Assembly: GCA_965219925.1 (NCBI GenBank)
Contig: OZ244795.1
Coordinates: 1,984,001 to 2,048,000 of the forward strand
DNA length: 64,000 nt
From: Bin87 sp965219925
Lineage (GTDB): Bacteria > Chloroflexota > Dehalococcoidia > Lucifugimonadales > UBA3495
Direction: 5' to 3'
Notes under the pieces: model-generated
Databases searched by the model: none
What the model was told of the DNA's origin: nothing
What the model saw: only the letters and a program-made list of their open reading frames with translations
Translations under genes and position numbers: made by a program
In this document: piece by piece, positions 35,592 through 44,920 of the stretch
Layout of the letters: each line of letters starts with the position of its first letter
Position numbering within the stretch: position 1 is the first letter of the stretch

Positions 35592-36946
35592 CACAGGCCT
35601 CCGATAAACCGGCCGGGGTTGAGGATTCCGGCTGGGTCAAATTGTGATTTGAGCCGTCGCATAATGGTCATGCCGGAAGGGAGGGGGCCCCAAACATCCA
35701 GGTGTTGCTTTACTGACTCAGGGCAGCGTTCGATGACGGCGCTACCGCCCAATCGTGCGGCGTCGGCCTGTATTGTCCGCAGAGTTTTGGCAATTGAGAC
35801 CGGGTCGGCAGCGGTAAAGTCATCCCACCAGAGCAGCCGTCCACCGCCAAAACCGACATCGACGGCAATGCCCGGTGGAGTGCCGGCCAATTCGCGGGCG
35901 CTCATCGCCAATAGCTCAGGCAAGGCGGCCGGCGGCGTGTTGATGCGAAGGCTCACCGTTGGCGGGTCGGTCGGGTTAGCGGGCAAGTCGGCCAGGGCAT
36001 CGATCAGTGCAATGGCTTCGTCGCGGCGGATTTGGAGCATGGCGGCATCATCAAGCCAAAGCAAGGAAGTATCGGTAAGACGGCGTCGCACCGACGACGG
36101 ACGACCGCCGATGATGGCGATTGCTACCGGGCCATATCCGGTAACCAAATCCGGCCCGGCTACCCGTTGCGCTGCGGCGGGGTTCAAGACGTGCAAACCC
36201 ATAGGGGCGTAGGGTTGGCTTTGCAGACTGCGGCAGGCTGCGGTGACTTCGGCGTTGCTGGTGAAATCGGCGACGATGACGGCCCATTCCGCTGGCGCTG
36301 GCGCAATCTTGAAGGTTGCTTCGGTGATGATAGCCAAAGTGCCCAGCGAGCCGGTATAGAGACGATTGAGGTCGTAGCCGGTTACGTTCTTGACCACTTT
36401 GCCGCCAGCGCTGGTCCGGGTTCCGGCAGCGTCGGCAACCTGGATGCCGATGAGCCAATCGCGGGGCAATCCGTATGCTGACCGCAGTGGGCCACTGATC
36501 CCGGTGGCCAGCGTACCGCCGATGGTTGCCTTCCCCGCCAGTGGCGCTGATATGGGTACGTATTTGCCTTCCTGAGCCAGAACGGACTGGAGGCCGGAGA
36601 TGGTCATGCCGGCCTGCGCAGTGATAGTTAGGTCGGCAGGCTGAAAATCAACCAGGCGGTCGAGATTGCGCAGGTCAATCGCGATGCCGGGACGGGCGGG
36701 CGGATTGCCCAGGTCGGTTTGGGTGCGACCGCCGACCGGATAGACTGCGGCGCCGGCGGCGGTCGCCCAGGCCAGTACGGAAGACACCGCATCCGGGTCG
36801 GTGGGCTTGACTGCGGCATAGGGCGTGAACGAGCCGATGGCGTATTCAGGTAATTCCCGGGCGTCCACCACGGCTTTGGGGCCGAGCAGGTCGGCGAGTT
36901 GATCTGAAGCGGTTCCCGCGGTGGTGACCATCATCCATCCACTCAC
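35591..36946 (-). CDS. glcE: Glycolate oxidase FAD-binding subunit GlcE
   Basis: A 451-residue FAD_binding_4 protein, smaller paralogue of GlcD. Seen: VYPVGGRTQTDLG, ITAQAGMTISGLQSVLAQEGKYVPI, ATIGGTLATGISGPLRSAYG, KVVKNVTGYDLNRLYTGSLGTLAIITEATFKI (read in parts). GTG 36946 overlaps the glcD stop as GTGA. An ATG four codons downstream is an alternative. The length is longer than E. coli GlcE (about 350), due to a C-terminal region ending FDPAGILNPGRF as in GlcD. Confidence 0.92.
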   Translation of the reverse strand: MSGWMMVTTAGTASDQLADLLGPKAVVDARELPEYAIGSFTPYAAVKPTDPDAVSSVLAWATAAGAAVYPVGGRTQTDLGNPPARPGIAIDLRNLDRLVDFQPADLTITAQAGMTISGLQSVLAQEGKYVPISAPLAGKATIGGTLATGISGPLRSAYGLPRDWLIGIQVADAAGTRTSAGGKVVKNVTGYDLNRLYTGSLGTLAIITEATFKIAPAPAEWAVIVADFTSNAEVTAACRSLQSQPYAPMGLHVLNPAAAQRVAGPDLVTGYGPVAIAIIGGRPSSVRRRLTDTSLLWLDDAAMLQIRRDEAIALIDALADLPANPTDPPTVSLRINTPPAALPELLAMSARELAGTPPGIAVDVGFGGGRLLWWDDFTAADPVSIAKTLRTIQADAARLGGSAVIERCPESVKQHLDVWGPLPSGMTIMRRLKSQFDPAGILNPGRFIGGL

Positions 36947-38376
36947 GCGTAGAGGCCGGCAGTGTGCCGGGCCGGGTGCGGAGCCGGGTGGTAATAGGAG
37001 CCATCGGGGAAGATTTTGCCGGGGTTGAGGCGATTGGCCGGCGCAAATGCGTTTCGGACGCGCTGCATTGCTGCCATGTCTTCATTGGTGTAAACGAGGG
37101 GCATAAACTCTTTCTTTTCCAGCCCAATCCCATGCTCACCGCTCAGGGTTCCACCCAAAGCCGCGCACTCCTGCATCAATTCGGCGGCGGCGGTCATGGC
37201 ATTTTCCATCACGCCGGGTGCGCGGGCGTCGAAGAGCATACAGGGATGGAGGTTTCCGTCGCCGGCGTGGAATACGTTGGCGATGGTGATGCCGTAGCGT
37301 TCGCTTACCTCGGTTACTTTGCGGAGCATGTGGGTCAGCCGTGTGCGGGGTACCACGCCATCGACCAGGTAGTAATTGGGGGCGATGGTTCCGAAGGCCC
37401 CGAATGCCGTTTTGCGTCCCACCCACAGGCGTTCGCGTTCGTCGTCGGCCTCGGCGATACGCACGTCCGCCGCGCCGGTGTCCCAAAGGGCGGATTCCAC
37501 CTCGCGGCTAACCTCTTCCACCTCTTCGTGAAGACCCTCAAGTTCTATGAGCAGCACGGCGCCGGCGTCGTTGGGATACCCGGCGTCGGTAACATTCTGG
37601 ACCGCCTTGATGCTGAGGGCGTCGATCATTTCCAGGGCGGCCGGAATTATGCCGTGGCCAACGATTGCGGAAACGGCGGTGCACGCTGAGTCGATGTCGG
37701 CGAAGATTCCCAGGAACGTGCGGACCGATTCCGGAACCGGCAGCAACCTGACCAGAATTTTGGTGGCGATGCCGAAGGTACCCTCGGAACCGACGAAGGC
37801 TCCGCGCAGGTCGTAGCCGGTCGTTTCGCGAGCCATGCTGCCCAGGTTGACTACTGCGCCGTCTTCCAGGATGACTTCCATGCCTATGACGTGGTTGGTT
37901 GTGGTGCCGTAGGCCAGGCAGTGCGGGCCGCCGGCGTTTTCGGCGATGTTGCCCCCGAGGCTGCACGCCCGTTGGCTGGAAGGATCTGGGGCGTAGCGCA
38001 GGCCAAATTTGCGGGCGTGGTTGTCCAGGTCGAGGTTGATGACGCCCGGTTCCACGAGGGCAGTGCGGTTGAGGGTGTCGACTTCCAGGATTCGGTTCAT
38101 CCTGGGAAATGCGATCTGCAAGCCGTCCGGCGGCGTGATTGCGCCTCCGCTGAGGCCGGTGCCGCTGCCGCGTCCGACGACTGTTACGCCGGCGTCATAC
38201 GCCAGGGCGATCACTCGGCTGGCCTGTTCGGTGTCGGCGGGAAGAACAACCGCCCGCGGCATGGAGCGGTCAACTGAACCGTCGTATTCGTAAACCAGCA
38301 GATCTTCGGGGTGGGCGATGACGTAGTCCACCCCGACTACGGCCTGGATCTGGGAGATCAGGTCTGGCGTTGCCAC
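36943..38376 (-). CDS. glcD: Glycolate oxidase FAD-linked subunit GlcD
   Basis: A 477-residue VAO-family flavoprotein, the catalytic subunit that oxidises glycolate (or D-lactate) to the 2-oxoacid. Seen: VVGRGSGTGLSGGA (FAD pyrophosphate site), SLGGNIAENAGGPHCLAYG, GYDLRGAFVGSEGTFG, NVFHAGDGNLHP and SGEHGIGLEK (substrate and FAD contacts). It begins six bases after the NHL gene stop. Whether glycolate or D-lactate is the substrate cannot be told from sequence alone. Three-subunit organisation favours glycolate. Confidence 0.94.
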   Translation of the reverse strand: MATPDLISQIQAVVGVDYVIAHPEDLLVYEYDGSVDRSMPRAVVLPADTEQASRVIALAYDAGVTVVGRGSGTGLSGGAITPPDGLQIAFPRMNRILEVDTLNRTALVEPGVINLDLDNHARKFGLRYAPDPSSQRACSLGGNIAENAGGPHCLAYGTTTNHVIGMEVILEDGAVVNLGSMARETTGYDLRGAFVGSEGTFGIATKILVRLLPVPESVRTFLGIFADIDSACTAVSAIVGHGIIPAALEMIDALSIKAVQNVTDAGYPNDAGAVLLIELEGLHEEVEEVSREVESALWDTGAADVRIAEADDERERLWVGRKTAFGAFGTIAPNYYLVDGVVPRTRLTHMLRKVTEVSERYGITIANVFHAGDGNLHPCMLFDARAPGVMENAMTAAAELMQECAALGGTLSGEHGIGLEKKEFMPLVYTNEDMAAMQRVRNAFAPANRLNPGKIFPDGSYYHPAPHPARHTAGLYA

Positions 38377-38382
38377 CGGTTA

Positions 38383-39417
38383 TCAGACCTTGCGGCGCTG
38401 ATAAATCTGGACGCGGTGGCGATTGGACTCAGTGACGTACAGGCGTTCTTCGCCGTCCAGACGCACCGAAACCGGCCCCCAGAAATATGGCTCGATCTGC
38501 GAGGAAACCAGGTAGGGAGTGTCGAGATGAGGAGGCAGCTCAGGCACCAGGTTGGACATCTCCCGGGTATTGCTTTCGTCGGGATTGACCGACATAAAGT
38601 CCTGTGCCCACTTGGACAGGGTGGCTTGCCCGCGAAGCGTCTGGACGAAATTACCGTCGGCGTCAAACAGCTGCACGCGCTCGTTGCCCCAGTCGGCGAC
38701 ATAGACATACCCGTCGGAATCCACGCACACGCCCGACGGTCGGCTGAGTTGGCCGTCGCCGGCGCCTGAAGAACCGTAGGACATAACGAACTGTCCATCG
38801 GAAGTAAACCGTTGTACCCGATCGTTTCGCCAGTCAGCCACATAAACATCGCCACTGTTGGATATGCCAATGCCCCAGGGCATATTGAACTGTCCGGGCT
38901 CGCTGCCGGCCTCGCCCCACATTCCCAGGGATTCTCCGGTAGTGGTGAACCGCTGAACACGGTTGTTGCCCTGCTCCACAACGTAAATACTGTCTTCGCG
39001 GCTGATGGCAATGCCCGCCGGAGCGTTCAGTTGGCCGGCGCTGCTGCCTTTCTCTCCCCACTGTGCAACCAGGTTGCCGTCGAGGTCGAAAACGGTTACG
39101 CGGTGCAGGTGCTCATCGGTTACATACACGCGCTGTTGGCTATCGACGGCCATGGCGATGGGGAGCATCCATTGGCCTTCGCCGCGGCCGTAGCCCTTGC
39201 TGAATTCTCCCAGGTAATCTTCGTCCCAGTTCAACATGCCGATGCGAACGAGGGCGGCGCGGGCAGTATCGCAATGACTCAGCACCAGAATTCGCCCGTC
39301 GGCAGTGAACGCGGTGTCGTAGGGGTTGATGAAGCCGCGACCGCTTTGGTTGGTGGTCAGGCCGACCGTCTTGACGTATTCAATGGGGCCGGCGCTAACG
39401 GCAGTGGAGGTAGTCAC
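38383..39417 (-). CDS. NHL-repeat beta-propeller protein
   Basis: A 344-residue protein of six NHL-type repeats: GRGEGQWMLPIAMAVDSQQRVYVTDEHLHRVTVFDLDG, GSSAGQLNAPAGIAISREDSIYVVEQGNNRVQRF and so on (quoted in parts), each with the YVxDxxNxRVQ signature. No signal peptide or membrane segment. Such propellers bind ligands or proteins. Adjacent lactone-hydrolysing propellers exist but no metal site is evident here. Located between DUF1800 and glcD in one transcription unit. Confidence 0.88.
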   Translation of the reverse strand: MTTSTAVSAGPIEYVKTVGLTTNQSGRGFINPYDTAFTADGRILVLSHCDTARAALVRIGMLNWDEDYLGEFSKGYGRGEGQWMLPIAMAVDSQQRVYVTDEHLHRVTVFDLDGNLVAQWGEKGSSAGQLNAPAGIAISREDSIYVVEQGNNRVQRFTTTGESLGMWGEAGSEPGQFNMPWGIGISNSGDVYVADWRNDRVQRFTSDGQFVMSYGSSGAGDGQLSRPSGVCVDSDGYVYVADWGNERVQLFDADGNFVQTLRGQATLSKWAQDFMSVNPDESNTREMSNLVPELPPHLDTPYLVSSQIEPYFWGPVSVRLDGEERLYVTESNRHRVQIYQRRKV

Positions 39418-39530
39418 GGTGTCGTCTCCTCGAAGATGGCGAAAAGGGACCGGGCTGAAATTATCTGGCCCATTTTACAAATCCGCCCGACGGCTGCCGG
39501 GCGGAATCAATCTACAACCAATTAGCCGGG

Positions 39531-40946
39531 TCAGGCCAGTTGATACTCGCGGGTTGCCGTGAGCAGGCGCAGCAGGTTGGCGATGCGCTGTTCGTCGGCC
39601 TCGGTGCGGTGGTCGGAGCGAAGGTCGGCCTCGCCCTGCTCAGCGGCGAACTCGCTAAGCGACGTTCGGGTGGTGTCGGCGATTTCCAGGGGACCGATGA
39701 GGTCAACACAGGCGTCAACCTGTGCGTCGGGAGACAGCGGGCCTTCCACCTGGGTAGCCATGCGGTCGATGATGGCCTTGACGCCCGGATTGTCCGGATT
39801 GCCGAGTTCTTTGCCAACGAAATTCACCCTTTCGACCAGGGCTCCGCTGTCGATCCACTCGGCTCCCTCGTGCCATCCCTCAACGCTGGGCGGTTGGAAG
39901 ATGCCCTGTCCCATGTACACGGTGTGGCGCGCCAATTGGTCGGCGCCGAAGGTGGGTTCCCGGTAGGTTCCGGCCATGCGTACCGCGCCAACTACCAGTT
40001 CAACCGGGCCTTTCACGCGGGCAAAGCGGGCTTGCTCTGACTTGAAATAGTTGGAGTTGAACAGGGTGCGCAGTACCGACCGGATTTCGAAGTTAGAGTC
40101 GAAATAGGTAGCCATCATGTCGGCGATTACGGCTTCACCGTCGTCGTTGACCGAATCGGCGGCGAAGAACTGGAACAGTCTGGTGCAAACGAATCTGGCG
40201 GTGGCTTCCTGCTGTACGATGATGTCGATAATGTCATCGCCGTTGAAGTTGCCGGTGTGCCCCAGGAAAGTTTTTTCGCCGTCGTCGTGGTCGTAGTCGC
40301 GATACTGGAAGTGCCAGGCGATACGGCTGTAGGGCCAGATGGAATCGCGGCTGGCCCGGGTGGCCATGTATTCGGCATTGCCCAGGGTCCACCCCGTAAA
40401 TGCGCGGGCGCACTCTTTGATGTCATCCTCGGTGTAGTTGCCGATACCCATCGAGAAGAGCTCAAGCAGTTCACGACCATAGTTCTCGTTGATGTCGCCC
40501 TTGTGGTTATCGTTGTTGTCCAGCCAGATAATCATGGCTGGATCCTTGGACAACTCCACGAGCATGGTGCGGTAAGAACCCAGGGCGTGTCGCCGGAACG
40601 TTTCGATCTGGTTCATCAGGGAACGAGCCTGGTTGAGCTTGGAGTAGCCGGTGGCGAAAAGGCTATGCCAGAAAAGGGCGAGCTTCTCTTCCAGTGGGTT
40701 ATCGGTGGTGACCATTCGGTACATCCAGTATGCGCCGGCGCTGTTCAGCTCGCGCATTTCGGCCATATCGGAATGGAATCTACGAATCAGGTCATCGGGG
40801 ATGGTATTGGCGTCGCCGGGGTTGAGAAGGTCTTCAACAACGTTCTCATAGCCGCGGGATACCTTCGCTTCCAGCTCATCACGGGTAGCGCCGAAGCCAG
40901 CGCGACGCATCAGGTGAGCCATCAAGGCAATGTCGGCATTACTCAT
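39531..40946 (-). CDS. DUF1800 family protein
   Basis: A 471-residue DUF1800 protein. Seen: MAHLMRRAGFGATRDELE, LEEKLALFWHSLFATG, NENYGRELLELFSMGIGNYTEDDIKECARAFTGW (family hallmark, in parts) and QPPSVEGWHEGAEWIDS. GGAGG before ATG 40946 decides the start. It lies directly after DUF1501 (79 bases), the pairing seen in many Planctomycetota, Chloroflexota and Proteobacteria. The biochemical role is unknown. Exported sulfatase-like or polymer-handling roles have been proposed for the pair. No signal peptide is visible here. Confidence 0.92.
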   Translation of the reverse strand: MSNADIALMAHLMRRAGFGATRDELEAKVSRGYENVVEDLLNPGDANTIPDDLIRRFHSDMAEMRELNSAGAYWMYRMVTTDNPLEEKLALFWHSLFATGYSKLNQARSLMNQIETFRRHALGSYRTMLVELSKDPAMIIWLDNNDNHKGDINENYGRELLELFSMGIGNYTEDDIKECARAFTGWTLGNAEYMATRASRDSIWPYSRIAWHFQYRDYDHDDGEKTFLGHTGNFNGDDIIDIIVQQEATARFVCTRLFQFFAADSVNDDGEAVIADMMATYFDSNFEIRSVLRTLFNSNYFKSEQARFARVKGPVELVVGAVRMAGTYREPTFGADQLARHTVYMGQGIFQPPSVEGWHEGAEWIDSGALVERVNFVGKELGNPDNPGVKAIIDRMATQVEGPLSPDAQVDACVDLIGPLEIADTTRTSLSEFAAEQGEADLRSDHRTEADEQRIANLLRLLTATREYQLA

Positions 40947-41025
40947 GATTGCCTCCAAGTTGTTCAGTTTTTGGGATTTTCAGATAATTGAATGCAGTGG
41001 CCGACGGTGTCGGCCTGCTGGGCAG

Positions 41026-42156
41026 CTAGCTACGAAGGAAGTTGAACTGTTCGAACTGACCGTTTACGATGCTAACCGGATCGAGGCCGAGCCACTGCTC
41101 TGCGATCGAAGAATAGGTGGAGCGGAAGTCGTTGTTCCAGTGCAGGTCGCCGTCCAGATGGTCCTCTTCGGCCAGCGAAGGATACTGGCCATAGAAGCCG
41201 CCGTTCACCGAATTACCGAGGATGAAGACAGTTCCTCCCGAACCGTGGTCGGTTCCCGAGCCGTTGTCCTTGACGCGGCGGCCGAACTCGGTCCATACCA
41301 GCACAATGGCGTCGTCGCCGCGGCCGTGTTCTTCCAGGTCGGCCATGAAGTCGCTCACGGCGCCGGAAACCTGGGTCCAAAGGCCGCCGTGGACCTTGAT
41401 CTCATCGCCGTGGGTGTCGAAGCTGCCATGCTGGGTGTAATAAACACGGGTGCCCAGATCTGCGCACATCACCTGGGCGGCATTCTTGAGCGACTGGGCG
41501 ATGGGATTATCAGCGTATTCGACGGTGGAGGAATATTTCTCGGGGGCAGTGCGAAGAATGTCGGCGCCCTTGAGGGCGTCGCGTCCGGTCTGCCCGAGGT
41601 AGTCCATCACCGAATCCTGGATGGAGCCGCCGTACATCTTGCCGAAGGCGTCCAGGCAAAGCCCGCGGATGCGCTCTTCTTCCACGTCGGGGAACAGCCC
41701 GTAGGTTTCCAGATTGCCAACGGAAGCAACGGGCACTCCGGGACAACCCAGGGAGCGGGGCAGGCCACGGCCGAAGTTGACGCCGGTTACCACGTTTTCG
41801 CCGCGGGGGTCGAGGTCGCGGATTACGCGGCCCAGCCAGCCTTCCGTGGCGATCTTTTCCGGCTCGCAGGTGTGCCAGATGTCCATGCTGCGGAAGTGGG
41901 ACCGGGTTGGTTTGGGGTAGCCGATACCGTTGATGATTGCGACCTTCCCGTCATCCCACAGGGCTTTGACGGGGGCCATGTTGGGGTTGAATGCGAACTG
42001 TCCATCGATAGGTATAACCTGATCGGTGGGAATACTGACGTTGGGCCTGAAATCATAATAGTGGCCGTCGGCATAGGGGATGATCGTGTTGAGAGGGTCG
42101 TTGGCACCGGTCAGTTGAATGACAACAAGGGACCGGTTGCTGATGGTGGTCATCAT
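41026..42156 (-). CDS. DUF1501 family protein (sulfatase/alkaline-phosphatase-like fold)
   Basis: A 376-residue DUF1501 protein. Seen: LVVIQLTGANDPLNTIIPYAD at the N-terminus, SHFRSMDIWHTCEP, GWLGRVIRDL, FDTHGDEIKVHG, VWTEFGRRVKDNGSGTDHGSGGTVFILG (in parts), the last being the metal-type His/Asp cluster. Most relatives begin with a Tat signal. This one starts straight into the first beta strand, so it appears cytosolic. ATG 42156 has GGAGG ten bases upstream. First gene of the operon that ends in glcF. Confidence 0.92.
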   Translation of the reverse strand: MMTTISNRSLVVIQLTGANDPLNTIIPYADGHYYDFRPNVSIPTDQVIPIDGQFAFNPNMAPVKALWDDGKVAIINGIGYPKPTRSHFRSMDIWHTCEPEKIATEGWLGRVIRDLDPRGENVVTGVNFGRGLPRSLGCPGVPVASVGNLETYGLFPDVEEERIRGLCLDAFGKMYGGSIQDSVMDYLGQTGRDALKGADILRTAPEKYSSTVEYADNPIAQSLKNAAQVMCADLGTRVYYTQHGSFDTHGDEIKVHGGLWTQVSGAVSDFMADLEEHGRGDDAIVLVWTEFGRRVKDNGSGTDHGSGGTVFILGNSVNGGFYGQYPSLAEEDHLDGDLHWNNDFRSTYSSIAEQWLGLDPVSIVNGQFEQFNFLRS

Positions 42157-42245
42157 CGGGGATGGGCCTCCTTAACTGGACACGCTCCGCGCGGACAGCG
42201 CTACGCCGCCACGCGATGGTGAACACTATTTTGGCATATGCTGGC

Positions 42246-42274
42246 AGTTTATTCGGGGGCGTGGATTGTGTCAA
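42246..42274 (-). promoter_or_regulatory. Predicted promoter of the DUF1501-to-glcF operon
   Basis: Minus strand TTGACA (42274-42269), 17-base spacer, TAAACT (42251-42246), about 90 bases before ATG 42156. The repeat element at 42293 ends 18 bases upstream of the -35 box. Confidence 0.65.
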
Positions 42275-42292
42275 CGGAACACGGTGCAAAGG

Positions 42293-42492
42293 CAGGGTCT
42301 TTCGGTTTTCCCGGTTTTGTCATTGCGAGCGCAGCGTGGCAATCTCGTCGCCGTAGCAATGGTGATTTGCCGACGTGTGTTCAACCTCAACGAGATTGCC
42401 ACGTCGCTGCGCTCCTCGCAATGACAGGTGGGGGTGGGCGCCCTTCGCAATGACAGTCGGTTGGTTTGGTTTGACAAAGTGGGTACGCGTAG
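42293..42492. repeat. Hybrid palindromic element: CAGGG left end, ACGCG right end
   Basis: The left end CAGGGTCTTTCGGTTTTCC belongs to the 145-bp class. The core is the usual GCGAGCGCAGCG palindrome. The right side carries GGCGCCCTTCGCAATGACAG, TTGGTTTGGTTTGACAAAG and ends GTGGGTACGCGTAGA, as in the CTCACGCG class. No target duplication is visible. It looks like a recombinant between two element types or a double insertion that has lost one end. Confidence 0.65.
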
Positions 42493-42505
42493 ATGGCCGG
42501 CTGGT

Positions 42506-42534
42506 TTGATACCCGATGAAGGGTTGGTTATACT
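42506..42534 (+). promoter_or_regulatory. Predicted promoter of leuB
   Basis: TTGATA (42506-42511), 17-base spacer, TATACT (42529-42534). A leader of about 140 bases follows with small hairpins (GCTTTCGTGAAGC). No Leu-codon-rich leader ORF and no T-box sequence were found in it. Confidence 0.65.
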
Positions 42535-42682
42535 ACCCGACGCCCCGGTCAGATATGGTTCGACCCGGAATGCGGGGCCAATGAGAGAATAGCCAGCCCC
42601 GATTGAACTGCTTTCGTGAAGCATTGTGGGCCCACCGACCAACTGGCCGCAGATTTCCGAGACACGGGCAGGAGAGATGTAA

Positions 42683-43774
42683 ATGGAATTCAACATAGCC
42701 ATTTTAGGCGGCGACGGCATCGGGCCCGAGGTTACGGCCGAGGGGGTAAAAACGCTGGAAGCCGTGGGCCGCGCATTCGGCCATAATTTCACCCTGGAGT
42801 ACGCGGACGTGGGCGGCATATCAATCGACCGCCACGGAACGCCACTCACCGACTCCACGCAGGACCTGGCCACCGCAGCCGATGCCGTGCTGTTTGGCGC
42901 AGTTGGCGGCCCCAAGTGGGATGACCCCTCGGCTCCGACCCGCCCCGAAGATGGCCTGTTGGCGTTGCGGGCTCATCTCAACGTGTTTGCCAACATACGC
43001 CCCGTCAAGGTGTATCCGGAGTTGACCGGCTCTAGTGTGTTGAAGCCCCACGTGCTGGAAGGTGTAGACATGGTGGTAGTGCGGGAGTTGACCGGCGGCC
43101 TGTACTACGCTCTGCCCAAGGGAAGGACCGAGACACCGCAGGGACTGGTGGGCGTGGATACCATGCGCTACACCGAGGCCGAGATAGAACGGGTGCTCCG
43201 GGTGGGATTCGAGCTGGCCCGCGGACGCCGCAAGAAACTGACTTCGGTCGATAAAGCCAACGTGTTGGAGACATCCCGACTCTGGCGCGCGACAGCGACG
43301 CGCCTCGCCGCAGACTACCCGGATGTGGAACTGGAACATGCCTTGGTGGACGCCTGCGCCATGCAGCTGGTTTTGCGACCATCTTCCTACGATGTGATCG
43401 TGGCCGAAAATACTTTTGGCGACATTCTCACCGACGAAGCCGCGATATTGGCAGCGTCCATGGGACTCCTGCCGTCGGCGAGTTTATCCGGGGTTCCTCA
43501 GGCTGGCGTCCGCACTGCCGGGTTTTACGAACCGATTCACGGCACCGCGCCGGATATTGCCGGTCAAGGGATTGCAAATCCCTGCGGTTCGATTTTGAGT
43601 ACAGCAATGATGCTGCGGTATTCCCTGGGCCTGACTGAAGAGGCTTCGGCAATCGAAAGGGCAGTCCAAACGGTATTGACCGAGGGATACCGCACTGCGG
43701 ATATCGTCACCAGCGAGGACACGGCGGTGGGAACTGTAGAAATGGGCAACCTGATCACGGCGGCCATCGGGTAA
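42683..43774 (+). CDS. leuB: 3-isopropylmalate dehydrogenase
   Basis: A 363-residue NAD-dependent oxidative decarboxylase of leucine synthesis. Seen: AILGGDGIGPEVTAEG, FGAVGGPKWD, RPEDGLLALRAHLNVFANIRPVKVYP (the RAxxxxFANxRP substrate loop, in parts), VVRELTGGLYY, TSVDKANVLETSRLWR, ENTFGDILTDEAA and EPIHGTAPDIAGQGIANP. GCAGGAG precedes ATG 42683. It stands apart from other leu genes. The cation exchanger gene starts 16 bases after its stop. Confidence 0.95.
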   Translation: MEFNIAILGGDGIGPEVTAEGVKTLEAVGRAFGHNFTLEYADVGGISIDRHGTPLTDSTQDLATAADAVLFGAVGGPKWDDPSAPTRPEDGLLALRAHLNVFANIRPVKVYPELTGSSVLKPHVLEGVDMVVVRELTGGLYYALPKGRTETPQGLVGVDTMRYTEAEIERVLRVGFELARGRRKKLTSVDKANVLETSRLWRATATRLAADYPDVELEHALVDACAMQLVLRPSSYDVIVAENTFGDILTDEAAILAASMGLLPSASLSGVPQAGVRTAGFYEPIHGTAPDIAGQGIANPCGSILSTAMMLRYSLGLTEEASAIERAVQTVLTEGYRTADIVTSEDTAVGTVEMGNLITAAIG

Positions 43775-43790
43775 TTCGCGTCGGCTTACT

Positions 43791-44849
43791 ATGTTCAATC
43801 TGCTGGGAGAAGCCCATCTGTCCGTTGCCGTTCTGGTGTTTGTGGGGAGCGCGGCCGCTGTCATTTTCCTGGGTGTTCAGCTGGCAAAATACGGTGATGC
43901 GCTGGCTACGCTAACGGGTTGGGGGCGTCTGTTCGTAGGCAGCATACTGGTGGCGCTGGCCACGTCGCTACCGGAATTATCAAACAACATCACAGCGGTT
44001 CAGCTGGACAATCCGCAATTGGCGCTGGGCAACGTGGTTGGCGCCAACATGATCAATATGTTTACCATGGCTATGGTGGCCCTGGTGTTCGGAGGGCGGC
44101 GGTTCCTGCAGCGAGTAGCGCCCGAGCAGGGGTATCTGATCGTTTTGGCTGCCGCGCTAACCGGGCTTACCGTGCTGTTCGCCGGGCTCAAGATTGGCAT
44201 CAACGTGTGGCAGATTGGGCTCTCGTCGGTGATCCTGCTGGTCGTGTACGTAATCGGGATGCGGATCGTCTACGCGCGGAGACCGGTGGAATCGGCGGAG
44301 GATGAGGCGGAAGACGCGGGCATGTCGGTGAGCCGGGCGTGGATAATGTTCGGCCTGGTTTCGTTGGGGGTGATAATCGCCGGCGTATTCCTGGCGCAGA
44401 GCGTGGATCGTGTTGCCGACTTGACCGGGATCTCGTCCGGGGTGCTGGGAATTCTGGCAGTGTCCATCGTGACCACCATGCCGGAGGCATCGGCAGCGGT
44501 GGCGGCGGCGCGGATGGGTGCAGCCGACCTGGGAGTTGCCGGACTATACGGTAGCTGCGTGTTCAACGTTACGATTCTGTCGTTTGCCGACCCGTTTTAT
44601 CGCAACGGGATCGTGTTGAACAACCCGGAGCCGGAACATTTTGTGTCGGGGATCATCGCTGTGGCCCTCATTTTATTCGGCGGCGTGCTGTTATGGGGAC
44701 GCAATCGACTGACGCAGCCGGTTATCGTCTTTGGCCTGGTGTTGATGGTTGGTGTTTACGTGGCCGGGGCCGTGTGGGTGGCGCTGCTGGGCGCCCCGGA
44801 TCCAATGGAGGCGGCAAAAGTCGCGGCCGGGATTATCCCGATAGGTTAG
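43791..44849 (+). CDS. Na+/Ca2+ (cation/Ca2+) exchanger family protein
   Basis: A 352-residue integral membrane protein with the two inverted alpha-repeats of the CaCA superfamily: GSILVALATSLPELSNNI...GNVVGANMINM (about 51-85) and ILAVSIVTTMPEASAAV...LGVAGLYGSCVFNV (about 222-260). The acidic residue in each repeat (PE) is the ion ligand. About ten membrane helices with a charged cytosolic loop near 160-180. It resembles YrbG-type exchangers. Ion specificity is not readable. Confidence 0.87.
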   Translation: MFNLLGEAHLSVAVLVFVGSAAAVIFLGVQLAKYGDALATLTGWGRLFVGSILVALATSLPELSNNITAVQLDNPQLALGNVVGANMINMFTMAMVALVFGGRRFLQRVAPEQGYLIVLAAALTGLTVLFAGLKIGINVWQIGLSSVILLVVYVIGMRIVYARRPVESAEDEAEDAGMSVSRAWIMFGLVSLGVIIAGVFLAQSVDRVADLTGISSGVLGILAVSIVTTMPEASAAVAAARMGAADLGVAGLYGSCVFNVTILSFADPFYRNGIVLNNPEPEHFVSGIIAVALILFGGVLLWGRNRLTQPVIVFGLVLMVGVYVAGAVWVALLGAPDPMEAAKVAAGIIPIG

Positions 44850-44920
44850 GGCACCGGTTGGCCGTGGGTTGGCACGGCCATCGTCACACCGAAGGGCGAG
44901 GCAGAATTCGTCGTGGGTCG

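Noticed and set aside
42535..42682. T-box or Leu leader peptide before leuB
   Set aside because: The T-box core sequence is absent, and the only short ORF (starting at the ATG near 42560) contains no Leu codons.
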